Below, one piece after another: positions 54,724 to 63,326 of a stretch of DNA of 64,000 nt. The position numbers and the translations under genes are program-made. Source of the stretch: Steroidobacter gossypii (lineage in GTDB: Bacteria; Pseudomonadota; Gammaproteobacteria; Steroidobacterales; Steroidobacteraceae); NCBI RefSeq assembly GCF_016801985.1, contig NZ_JAEVLS010000005.1, positions 1 to 64,000 on the forward strand, in the 5' to 3' direction. The notes beneath the pieces were generated by a model. It was not told the DNA's origin. It did no database searches and saw only the letters and a program-made list of their open reading frames with translations. Positions within the stretch are counted from its first letter, which is position 1, and the number at the start of each line of letters is the position of its first letter.

Positions 54724-56265
54724 CTACTGCACCGACTTGCGAAAATCTTCAGGAAAATATTTGAGTGCGCTCTGCACGGGGAACGGTGTCATCCCGCCCA
54801 GGCCGCACAGCGATCCGTGCAACAGGGTGTCGCACAACTCCTCGACGAGCTGCAGGTTGCGCTCGCGATCGATGTTGGCGATCACCCGATCCATCAACTC
54901 CACACCACGCGTCGAGCCGATCCGGCATGGCGTGCATTTGCCGCAGGATTCCTTGGCGCAGAACTCCATCGCGTAGCGCGCCATGCCGGCCATGTCCACG
55001 GTATCGTCGAACGCCACCACGCCACCATGCCCCAGTAACGCGCCGATGTTGGATAAGGCTTCGTAGTCGATTGCCGTATCGAACTGCGAGGCCGGAATGT
55101 AGGCGCCCAAGGGCCCACCCACCTGGACGGCGCGAATCGGCCGGCCGGAGGCCGAGCCTCCGCCGTAGTCGTAGATGAGCTCACGCAAAGTGAGCCCGAA
55201 TGCTCTTTCGATCAGCCCACCGCGTTTAATGTTCCCCGCCAGCTGCAGGGGAATCGTGCCGCGCGAGCGGCCGGTGCCGAAGTTCTTGTAGAACTCCGCG
55301 CCCCTGGCGAGGATCACCGGCACCGACGCCAGCGAAATCACGTTGTTGACGACGGTCGGCTGGCCGAACAAGCCCTTGATGGCCGGCAACGGCGGCCGGA
55401 CACGGACCTCGCCGCGCCGGCCTTCCAGGCTCTCCAGCATGGAAGTTTCCTCGCCGCAGATGTAGGCGCCGGCGCCGAGCCGCACTTCCAGCTCGAACTG
55501 CCGGCCGCTGCCCAGGATATTGGGACCCAGATAACCTGCGGCGCGGGCCGCGGCGATCGCCTCGTTCAAGGCGCGATGTGCGTGCGGATACTCCACTCGC
55601 AAATAGATATATCCCTGGGTTGCGCCCACCGCGATGCCGGCGATGGTCATGCCCTCGATCAGCATCAGCGGATCGCCTTCCATCAACATGCGATCGGCGA
55701 ACGTGCCGGAGTCGCCTTCATCGGCGTTGCACGTCACATACTTCTGCTGGGGCGGCTGATCGAGCACCGTCTTCCATTTGATGCCGGTCGGAAAGGCAGC
55801 CCCGCCGCGACCTCGCAGCCCCGAGTCTGTCACCGCCTGCACGATAGCGGCCGGCGGCATCGCCAGCGCGCGAGTGAGGCCTTCGTAACCGCCGTGCGCG
55901 ACGTAGTCCTCGACCGAGACTGGATCGGTGACGCCCACGCGAGCAAATGTCAGGCGTTGCTGACTGCGCAGCTCCTTGATCTCTTCAGTGAGCCCCTGGT
56001 GCAAGCGATGGCCGCGGCCTTCGAAGAACCGGCTTTCGAACAGGCTCGTGACATCGGCGGCGGTCACCGGGCCGTAGGCATGTCGACCGCCTTCGGTCTC
56101 GACTTCGACCAGCGGCTCGAGCCAGAACAAGCCTCGCGAGCCGTTACGGATCAGTTGAATGTCGAGGCCGCGCCGCTGCGCCTCGTCTTGAATCGCGGTC
56201 GCCACCGGGCCTGCGCCGAGCGAGAGCGCCGTGGCGTCTCGGGGTACATAGACTTTGATACTCAT
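54724..56265 (-). CDS. fdsB: Formate dehydrogenase beta subunit FdsB (NuoF-like)
   Basis: A 513-residue NuoF-type diaphorase. The N-terminal 120 residues are thioredoxin-like; then come GLRGRGGAAFPTGIKWKTVL (NADH/FMN site), YVTCNADEGDSGTFADRML, GAYICGEETSMLESLEGRRG, and the 4Fe-4S ligands ESCGKCTPCRIGSTRG. It carries FMN and reduces NAD with electrons from FdsA. Confidence 0.95.
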   Translation of the reverse strand: MSIKVYVPRDATALSLGAGPVATAIQDEAQRRGLDIQLIRNGSRGLFWLEPLVEVETEGGRHAYGPVTAADVTSLFESRFFEGRGHRLHQGLTEEIKELRSQQRLTFARVGVTDPVSVEDYVAHGGYEGLTRALAMPPAAIVQAVTDSGLRGRGGAAFPTGIKWKTVLDQPPQQKYVTCNADEGDSGTFADRMLMEGDPLMLIEGMTIAGIAVGATQGYIYLRVEYPHAHRALNEAIAAARAAGYLGPNILGSGRQFELEVRLGAGAYICGEETSMLESLEGRRGEVRVRPPLPAIKGLFGQPTVVNNVISLASVPVILARGAEFYKNFGTGRSRGTIPLQLAGNIKRGGLIERAFGLTLRELIYDYGGGSASGRPIRAVQVGGPLGAYIPASQFDTAIDYEALSNIGALLGHGGVVAFDDTVDMAGMARYAMEFCAKESCGKCTPCRIGSTRGVELMDRVIANIDRERNLQLVEELCDTLLHGSLCGLGGMTPFPVQSALKYFPEDFRKSVQ

Positions 56266-56277
56266 GTCACCTCATGG

Positions 56278-56781
56278 TCATGAAAGAGGCGCGATCAGAT
56301 CGTCGAAGGATTCGGGCGTGACGCGGCCATAGAGTCGACCGTCGATCATCATGGCCGGGCTGCAGGCGCAGTTGCCAAGGCAATACACCGGCTCGAGCGT
56401 GTAGCGACCGTCGGCCGTCGTCTCGTGCAGCCCGATGCCCAGCTTGCGTTGAGCGTGCTGGGTCAGCTGCTCGCAATGCATGGCGCGGCACGCTTCGGCC
56501 TGGCACAGCTGAATGACGTGTCGGCCGGCCGGCGACTGGCGGAAGTGATGATAGAAAGTGACCACGCCGTGGACTTCGGCGCGTGACACATTCAACGCCT
56601 CGGCGATGACGGGCACGGCGGCCGCGGGCACGTAGCCGAGCCGATCCTGAACCTCGTGCAACACCTGAAGCAACGGACCGGGACGCCCCGCATGGGCTGC
56701 GAGCGACGCTTCGATCTGCTCGCGTGCGTGATCGTTCAAACCGTCGTCATGGGGATCTCGCAAAGCCCGATCTGCATTCAT
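56278..56781 (-). CDS. fdsG: Formate dehydrogenase gamma subunit FdsG (NuoE-like)
   Basis: A 167-residue thioredoxin-fold [2Fe-2S] protein: LCQAEACRAMHCEQL supplies one Cys pair and YCLGNCACSPAMMI the other. It is the first gene of the operon fdsG-fdsB-fdsA-fdhD-fdsD. The 290 bases upstream (56782 to 57071) hold no gene and presumably the operon promoter; I cannot pick out a definite box. Confidence 0.94.
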   Translation of the reverse strand: MNADRALRDPHDDGLNDHAREQIEASLAAHAGRPGPLLQVLHEVQDRLGYVPAAAVPVIAEALNVSRAEVHGVVTFYHHFRQSPAGRHVIQLCQAEACRAMHCEQLTQHAQRKLGIGLHETTADGRYTLEPVYCLGNCACSPAMMIDGRLYGRVTPESFDDLIAPLS

Positions 56782-57071
56782 ACGCCCGCCCCTCTCGGCC
56801 GGTCCTCGCGCGAGGACTCGAAAATCATAGGGGATTGTGACACCGATGTGCGGAATGGACCACGCCGGGCGCGCCTACATGGTTATTCCGTCAGCAATCG
56901 CCGCGCTCGGCCTGCCTGCCGTGTGCGGATGAGTCAGATACTGTCGATCACGGGCCAGGGCGGCCCCGCGTGGTACACAGGTGTGACACTTATTATGTGT
57001 ATCCCCCGTGTACCCGCGAGAGTCGTTTGCGCAAAACGCTGGCGCTCGGCGCGCAGCTTCGACGTTGGCGT

Positions 57072-57356
57072 TTAGCTGTCCAGCTGGTCGCGGACGGTGT
57101 CGCGCCGGACCAGTTTGTTGAAGCGATTCTCGTCCTGGTACAGAAACGCCAGTTCGTTGGCGTCGAAGCTCTCGAAAAACTCGTCCCAGGAGATTTTTTC
57201 CAGCGACTCCTGACCCGAGAAGCCGGTGAAATCGATACGCAGGATGCCGGGATCTTTCTTACTGCCGGTGCTCTTCACATGCGCCGGGCAACCGCCGTGC
57301 TGCTCCACCCAGCGACGAATGGTGTCGTGATCCACTGTGGCCTTAGCTGCTGACAT
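57072..57356 (-). CDS. Conserved hypothetical protein, 94 residues
   Basis: Contains DHDTIRRWVEQHGGCPAHVK, DPGILRIDFTGFSGQESLEK and ISWDEFFESFDANELAFLYQ. I recognise this as a widespread small conserved protein, sometimes mislabelled as a glucan branching enzyme. Its function is not known. It stands alone, divergent from the methyltransferase gene. Confidence 0.75.
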   Translation of the reverse strand: MSAAKATVDHDTIRRWVEQHGGCPAHVKSTGSKKDPGILRIDFTGFSGQESLEKISWDEFFESFDANELAFLYQDENRFNKLVRRDTVRDQLDS

Positions 57357-57477
57357 GATGACGCTCCTCGATGAGACTCACGTGTGGCTCTAACGCATCG
57401 TGAGCGAGCGGGATCCACAGATCCGCCTTGAGGCGCGTTGTTCCAGGCGTTGTAGTGAAACTCGGTATCATGTCGGC

Positions 57478-58305
57478 ATGACAGGACCGCTGCTGACATT
57501 GAAAGTGCACGAGCAACTCGCACGCGCGTTGCGCTCGGGCGTCACCGAGCTCGAATGCTCGCTGGATCTGGACCGCACCACTACGACGGTGAGCGTCGCT
57601 CAGCAAGGCTGGACATGGAACGGCCAGCGCTTTCCGTTCTTGGAGAAGTGCAAGGAGCGCACGATCTACTATTGGAGCGGCAGCGAGTTCGCGGTCGCCT
57701 CCCGTTACACCTCGGCGCTGATCAAGCTGGTGCCCACCGACTGGGGGCCGCCCACCTTCGAGATCGACGGCATCAAAATGCTACCGAGCGAGAAGGTGTC
57801 ACCGTATCGGGATGCCGAAGCCAAGGTGGCGTTGATCGAGCCGCGCGGCAAAGTCGTGCTCGATACTTGCGGCGGGCTGGGCTACTTCGCTGCGTGGTGC
57901 CTGGCAGGCGGAGCAGCGCAAATTCATTCCTTCGAGAAAAACCCCGATGTCATATGGTTGCGCAGCTTGAACCCATGGTCGCCGCCCGTCGGCGGCGCGC
58001 TCACGCTCACTGAAGGGGATATCACATCGAAGGTGGTCGAGATGCCCGACGCATCGGTCGACGCCATCCTGCATGATCCGCCGCGATTCGGCATCGCGGG
58101 CGAGCTGTACTCGCAAACGTTCTACGATCAGCTCGCGCGCGTGCTCAAGCGCGGCGGGCGAATGTTTCATTACACCGGCACGCCCAACAAGCTCACCACG
58201 GGTCGCGATGTGCCCACGGAAGTCGCCGAGCGTTTGAAACGCAGCGGACTCAGAACCCGGCTGCATGGCGACGGCGTGCTCGCGAGCAAAGCGAGCGGGC
58301 GCTGA
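57478..58305 (+). CDS. SAM-dependent methyltransferase-like protein
   Basis: A 275-residue protein from the ATG at 57478. The SAM-binding loop is VLDTCGGLGYFAAWCL, followed by IHSFEKNPDVIWLRSLNPWS and a DAILHDPPRFGIAGEL segment in the motif IV region; FYDQLARVLKRGGRMFHYTG is motif-like. The N-terminal 100 residues are a beta-rich domain. The layout recalls spermidine synthase-like or RNA methyltransferases of archaeal type; the substrate is unclear. Confidence 0.8.
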   Translation: MTGPLLTLKVHEQLARALRSGVTELECSLDLDRTTTTVSVAQQGWTWNGQRFPFLEKCKERTIYYWSGSEFAVASRYTSALIKLVPTDWGPPTFEIDGIKMLPSEKVSPYRDAEAKVALIEPRGKVVLDTCGGLGYFAAWCLAGGAAQIHSFEKNPDVIWLRSLNPWSPPVGGALTLTEGDITSKVVEMPDASVDAILHDPPRFGIAGELYSQTFYDQLARVLKRGGRMFHYTGTPNKLTTGRDVPTEVAERLKRSGLRTRLHGDGVLASKASGR

Positions 58306-58312
58306 AGCAAAC

Positions 58313-58340
58313 CGGGCGCTCGCTCGAAAACGAGCGCCCG
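58313..58340. terminator. Bidirectional hairpin terminator
   Basis: CGGGCGCTCG and CGAGCGCCCG form a ten-base stem around CTCGAAAA, between the convergent methyltransferase and Gfo/Idh/MocA genes. A short T-containing stretch follows on the plus side. Confidence 0.65.
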
Positions 58341-58379
58341 CTTGTCATTGAATGCCCTGTTGGATCGCTCGTTGGACGA

Positions 58380-59834
58380 CTAGGGCATCTTCACTCGCAT
58401 CGGCATGGGCAGCGACGCCGTCCGGCTCGGCATCGGCGCGCGCTCCGGGGGCGTGAGCCCGGTGACCAGCTCATCGATGCGCACCGACTGGCCGGTCTTG
58501 AAACACTGATTGGCCGCGACGCCGATCAGAATCGAATACGCCCCGCCCCGCTCATCCGAGGCACGCTTGTATTTATCCGCCGGCGCGTCACCGAAGATTT
58601 CGGTGAGCATCACATCGTCACCGCCGCCGTGTCCGCCCGTCCCGGTCCATGGCTCGATCTCGCGCGGCGCGCCCCGCAAAGGAATGATTCGCGTGCTCAC
58701 GCCGTCATCCTTGATCTTGCCTTGCGTCTCATCGGCGCCCGCGACGCCGGCCTGCTCGACCACCGTGTGTTCGATGCGGCCCTTGGTGCCGTTGAACGCG
58801 ATGTGATAGCCCTCCCAGGAATTGAAGGCGTTCAGCGAGTAGCTGAGCGTGGTGCCGGTATCGTAGCGGACCACCACGTTCATGGTGTCCTCGATATCGA
58901 TCTCCGGTCGCCACACGCATTGATCGCGGAAATAGCCGTCATGCTGCTCGTTGTCCAGGTACAGCGCTTTCAGGCCCGGATCGCCGGCCAGATCGAAATA
59001 GAAATTGCAGGCGCTCTTCTCCGGGCAGGTCCGGCAACGTTGGTGATGACTCTTCAAGCCCATGCGCCTGGCCATGGTGGGCGTGTAGAACTGCCGCTCG
59101 CCCACGGCCACCACAGATTGTGGCTGCGCCCCCAACCACCAGTTCACGAGATCGAAATGATGCGTGGCTTTGTGGATCATCAGCCCGCCGGAGGTCGCCT
59201 TGTGACTGTGCCAGCGGCGGAAGTAGTCGGCGCCGTGCACGGTGTTCAGCAACCAGTTGAAATCCACCGACAGCACTTCGCCGATGTCGTTGTTCATCAG
59301 CATGTCTTTGATCTGGGTGCGCGGCGGCGAATACCGGTAATTGAATGTCACACGCACGTGCCGGTCGTTGCGCTTGCACGCATCCAGGATGCGCTGAGCT
59401 TTTTCGGCCGTGGTGGTCATCGGCTTTTCGGTGATGACATTGCAGCCGGCATCCAGCGCACGAACGATGTAGTCGTCATGCGTCGCGTCCGGCGTCGTGA
59501 CGATGACCGTGTCCGGCTTGGTCTCCCTGATCATGCGATCGAACTCGGCCGCCTGGTAGCCTTTGGGCTTGCTCGCGCCGGTCGCCGAGACGGTCTTCAC
59601 CGCCAGCGCCAATCGGCCGGCATTGTTATCGCTCACTGCAACCAGCTCGTTCGCTTCGCGAAACTTCCCGGTGATTGCGGAAGTGAACATCCGTGCGCGC
59701 GAGCCCAACCCGACCACCGCAAATCGTTTCCTCGGCGTAGCGGCATAGGCGGTGGTGGCGAGGCCCAGTGCCGCCACCCCAGCCGACTTGATCAGCGTGC
59801 GTCGATCGAGGCCGGCAGGATCTTTGTCGTTCAT
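58380..59834 (-). CDS. Gfo/Idh/MocA-family oxidoreductase, exported
   Basis: A 484-residue protein with a twin-arginine-like leader (LDRRTLIKSAGVAALGLATT). The NAD(P) loop is FAVVGLGSRARMF, and the family motif EKP occurs in NVITEKPMTTTAEKA. A Cys-rich insert CRTCPEKSACNFYF lies near residue 275, and HKATHHFDLVNWWLG is the usual C-domain histidine region. Substrate is probably a sugar or sugar derivative. It is divergent from the TonB receptor gene across 361 bases that hold no other gene; this suggests joint control of a carbohydrate locus. Confidence 0.88.
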   Translation of the reverse strand: MNDKDPAGLDRRTLIKSAGVAALGLATTAYAATPRKRFAVVGLGSRARMFTSAITGKFREANELVAVSDNNAGRLALAVKTVSATGASKPKGYQAAEFDRMIRETKPDTVIVTTPDATHDDYIVRALDAGCNVITEKPMTTTAEKAQRILDACKRNDRHVRVTFNYRYSPPRTQIKDMLMNNDIGEVLSVDFNWLLNTVHGADYFRRWHSHKATSGGLMIHKATHHFDLVNWWLGAQPQSVVAVGERQFYTPTMARRMGLKSHHQRCRTCPEKSACNFYFDLAGDPGLKALYLDNEQHDGYFRDQCVWRPEIDIEDTMNVVVRYDTGTTLSYSLNAFNSWEGYHIAFNGTKGRIEHTVVEQAGVAGADETQGKIKDDGVSTRIIPLRGAPREIEPWTGTGGHGGGDDVMLTEIFGDAPADKYKRASDERGGAYSILIGVAANQCFKTGQSVRIDELVTGLTPPERAPMPSRTASLPMPMRVKMP

Positions 59835-60195
59835 GCATAAACCCCCTGGAAAATAAGCGTTTTGGCGCGCCCCACGCCGCGGGCCCGTGGAGCGTGGCGA
59901 GGAGCTCGGCAGAGATATTTGTCTGCTTTATTCCAGCGCCGCTGTCAAACGTCGTGAGCCACAGGTGCGAGCCAGACCCGTGGGTCGACCTCTAGCTAAC
60001 TTCGATCAACTATGATAATTCTCGCTCATTGCCGGTCACGACGGCAACAAATGGTAGCGATATCAGCTGGCGGAGGGGCGCGATACCGGCGGCTTGGCGG
60101 CCGACCACCATCAAAATGATTCAAAACCGCTCACGCACGGCGCAGCAACCGTAAGCGCGGGCGCTCAAAAAATTGTCGTCATAGGGGGCTATGAA

Positions 60196-63100
60196 ATGGT
60201 CAGGAGATGCAAACATCGCCGGCGCGTGGCTGCGCTCGGCTGCGGTGTGGTATTCGCGGGTTCCACCTTCGGCGTGCAGGCGCTGGCTCAAGAAACCGAA
60301 GTGGAAGAAGTGCTGGTGACCGGATCGCGTATTGCGCGCGAAGGGCTCGACACCTCCACACCGGTCAACGTCATCAGCACCGAAGAAATAAAACTCTCGG
60401 GCGCGCCCAACGTCGAAAAGATCTTGAGCGATGCGCCTCAGTTCGTCGCCTCCACCAACGGTGGCGCTTCAGCGAACACCGTGCCGGGCGGCACCGCCGA
60501 TGTGAACCTGCGCGGCTTCGGTCCATCCCGCAATCTCGTGCTGGTGAACGGCCGGCGCTTTGCCATCTACGGTCCCGAGCAGGTCACCGACCTCAACACG
60601 ATTCCCACGGCGCTGATCGAGCGCACCGAAGTGGTCACCGGCGGCTCCTCCGCCGTGTACGGCTCGGATGCGATCACGGGCGTCGTCAACTTCATCATGC
60701 GCGATGACTTCGAAGGCGTCGAAGCGACCGCGCAAACCAGTTACGACAGCCCGACGACCACCCCCACTTACAACATCGATCTCACCATCGGCGGCAACTT
60801 CGCCGAAGGCCGCGGCAACGCTGTTGTCTCGGTGAACTATTTGAATCGCGGCGCCATCACTCGCGGCGAGCGCGGTGAGTGGGCGTTCGACTCGCTCTCC
60901 GACGGTTGTGTGACGCCGGAATCCTTCAGTCGCGAGCGCGCCGGCGTGCCAGTGAGCGTTCCGAGCGGCTCGAACTGTCGCGCAGCCGGCGGCGTGCCCG
61001 GCCTGATTGCAGGCGGCAGCGGCGACATTCCCAACGGGCGCTTCACCCTCTCCATGCCATCGACGCCGAACGCAGATCTGAATGCCGCGCTGGCTGCGGC
61101 GGGTCTTGGCGGCATGACCACGCGCGGCTTCACTTTCGACGACGCTGGCACGATGGCGCGCCCCGCTCGCACACCCCAGGATGATTTCAATCTCGGGCCG
61201 GACAATTATCTGCAGGTGCCCCAGGAACGCTGGATGGTGAACGCGTTCAGTCATTACGACTTCACCGAGAAGGCGACCGGCTATCTGGAATTTCATTTCA
61301 GCAACAACCGCGTCGATCAGCAGCTCGCGCCGACCAACATCAGCGGACCGTTTCTGTTCGATGTGAACAATCCCTACCTCGCACCGCCGAATCAGGATCC
61401 CAACGTGCTGTCGCCGATGCAGGAGGTGCTGCGGCAGCTGGACATGCTCGAAACGGGCCCGACGACGGTGACCACGGGCACCAGCTCTCGCATCAACAAT
61501 CCGAACGACGGCTTCGCGGTGTTGAACGTCGGTCGACGGCTGGTCGAAGTGGGCCTGCGCGAGAACATTTCCGATCGCAACGTCTGGCGCATGGCGTTGG
61601 GCATGCGAGGCGATCTGGGCGACGTTTCGGATGCGTGGCTGCGCAATCTTGCCTACGATGTTTACTACACGTTCGCGCGCACCGAGGAGACGAGTCGGCA
61701 ATCGGGCAATGTTTCCCGTAGCCGCTTCGCATCGGCATTGCTGTCGAGCGGCGGCGCGGATCCGCTGTTGAATATCTTCGGCCAGAACATCTCGCCCGAG
61801 GCCGTCGACGCCATCGCCATCGGCGCGACCAACGTCACCGAGGCGGAGTTGCAAGTGGCGGCCGCGACCTTATCGGGTCAGCTGTTCGATCTGCCGGCCG
61901 GTCCCCTGGCGTTTTCATTCGGCGCCGAGTGGCGCTATGCCGCCTCGGAGTTCGTGCCGGATGAGTTCCTGCGCTCGGGCGATGTGGTCGGCTTCAATCC
62001 CGGCCTGCCCACCGCAGGCGATGTCACCGCCAGGGAGATCTTTGGCGAGTTGCGCATCCCGTTGCTGGGCGGCCTGCCGTTCGTCGACACGTTGGCCGCC
62101 AACGCGGCGTTCCGTCGCTCCGACTACGATCTGAAAGGAGTCGGCGAGGTGTGGACGTATCTCTATGGCCTCGACTGGCGCTTGAACGAAAATGTCGCGT
62201 TGCGCGGTCAATTCCAGCGCGCCATCCGTGCGCCGAACGTCGCCGATCTGTACGGTGGCCTGCGTCAGAGCGTCGAGCCCGCCACCGATCCCTGCTCTGA
62301 CCGGCAACCCCTCGCCGGGCAGACCGAAACCGTGCGCGCGCTGTGTATCGCAAGTGGCGTGCCGGAGGGCGCCGTGTTCTCGGGCGGCGTGCAGTCGAAC
62401 AATATCATCCCGGCATTGTTCGGCGGCAATCCCAACGTCGGCGAAGAAGAGTCGGACACCCGCACCTTCGGCGTCGTGCTGACCCCGCAGGCGTTGCCGA
62501 AACTGGCCGTGACGCTCGACTATTTCAACATCACGCTCGACGGCGCGATCGCGCAGCTGGGCGGCGGGCTGAACAACACCTTGAACCTTTGTTACAACGT
62601 CATCCAGGACATCGACAGCGAGTTCTGCCAGGCCATCAATCGCAATCCGGTGAGCGGCGAGATCAGCATCCCGTTCTATGCCGAGATCCGCCAGGCCAAC
62701 ACCGGCGGGCTGGAAACATCGGGCTTCGATCTGCAGGCGCGCTACGGCTTCGATTTCGGCTGGGGCCTGTTCGGCAACGGCAGCTCGCTCAACATCAACA
62801 CGGCCTGGACTCGCACCGATGAGTTCACGTTGACACCGGTACAGGCGCTGCCGAGCGTGAAGAATCGCTGCGTGGGCTCTTACGGGACCACTTGCGGCGA
62901 GCCCATCCCGGAGTACAAAGGGGTCACGCGCTTCACCTGGACCAGCGGTCCATTGAGCCTGAGCCTGCGGCATCGGTATATCGACGATGTGACCGTCGAT
63001 CGTTATCTGCTGCCGAAGCGCGCGGGCGCGACGCCGCCGGCGTACGGCGATCTGGTGAACCCGAAGCTGGACGCGATGAACTATCTGGACATGTCGTTCT

Positions 63101-63267
63101 CGTTCGACCTCGGTCGAGCGGTGGAGATCTTCGGCGGCATGAACAATCTGCTCGACGACGATCCGCCGCTGGTCGGCAGTGCGCAGATCCGCGCCAACAC
63201 CTGGCCTGCGACCTACGACTACAATGGCCGCACGATGTTCATCGGATTGACGGTCCGCACGTTGTGA
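60196..63267 (+). CDS. TonB-dependent outer-membrane receptor
   Basis: A 1023-residue receptor from the ATG at 60196, which has GGGGG seven bases upstream; an open extension to 60094 is rejected. A signal peptide ends near VQALAQE. The plug begins EEVLVTGSRIAREGLDTSTP and includes VNLRGFGPSRNLVLVNGRR and GGSSAVYGSDAITGVVNF, typical of the large family used for oligosaccharide uptake. The barrel ends GRTMFIGLTVRTL, without a terminal Phe. The next gene is a GH43 glycosidase, supporting a glycan role. Confidence 0.92.
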   Translation: MVRRCKHRRRVAALGCGVVFAGSTFGVQALAQETEVEEVLVTGSRIAREGLDTSTPVNVISTEEIKLSGAPNVEKILSDAPQFVASTNGGASANTVPGGTADVNLRGFGPSRNLVLVNGRRFAIYGPEQVTDLNTIPTALIERTEVVTGGSSAVYGSDAITGVVNFIMRDDFEGVEATAQTSYDSPTTTPTYNIDLTIGGNFAEGRGNAVVSVNYLNRGAITRGERGEWAFDSLSDGCVTPESFSRERAGVPVSVPSGSNCRAAGGVPGLIAGGSGDIPNGRFTLSMPSTPNADLNAALAAAGLGGMTTRGFTFDDAGTMARPARTPQDDFNLGPDNYLQVPQERWMVNAFSHYDFTEKATGYLEFHFSNNRVDQQLAPTNISGPFLFDVNNPYLAPPNQDPNVLSPMQEVLRQLDMLETGPTTVTTGTSSRINNPNDGFAVLNVGRRLVEVGLRENISDRNVWRMALGMRGDLGDVSDAWLRNLAYDVYYTFARTEETSRQSGNVSRSRFASALLSSGGADPLLNIFGQNISPEAVDAIAIGATNVTEAELQVAAATLSGQLFDLPAGPLAFSFGAEWRYAASEFVPDEFLRSGDVVGFNPGLPTAGDVTAREIFGELRIPLLGGLPFVDTLAANAAFRRSDYDLKGVGEVWTYLYGLDWRLNENVALRGQFQRAIRAPNVADLYGGLRQSVEPATDPCSDRQPLAGQTETVRALCIASGVPEGAVFSGGVQSNNIIPALFGGNPNVGEEESDTRTFGVVLTPQALPKLAVTLDYFNITLDGAIAQLGGGLNNTLNLCYNVIQDIDSEFCQAINRNPVSGEISIPFYAEIRQANTGGLETSGFDLQARYGFDFGWGLFGNGSSLNINTAWTRTDEFTLTPVQALPSVKNRCVGSYGTTCGEPIPEYKGVTRFTWTSGPLSLSLRHRYIDDVTVDRYLLPKRAGATPPAYGDLVNPKLDAMNYLDMSFSFDLGRAVEIFGGMNNLLDDDPPLVGSAQIRANTWPATYDYNGRTMFIGLTVRTL

Positions 63268-63274
63268 TTGAAAG

Positions 63275-63315
63275 GTGGCGGCGTGATGGTCACCCCCATG
63301 CTGTCACGCCGCCAC
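63275..63315 (+). terminator. Hairpin between receptor and GH43 genes
   Basis: GTGGCGGCGTGA and TCACGCCGCCAC make a perfect twelve-base stem with a 17-base loop, immediately after the receptor stop and 11 bases before the next start. With no T tract it may lessen read-through or stabilise the upstream mRNA. Confidence 0.5.
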
Positions 63316-63326
63316 AGGGATCGAAC

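Noticed and set aside
51796-55038. Plus-strand open frame of 1080 codons opposite fdsA
   Set aside because: It is the antisense shadow of fdsA and fdsB, whose motifs are all present on the minus strand.
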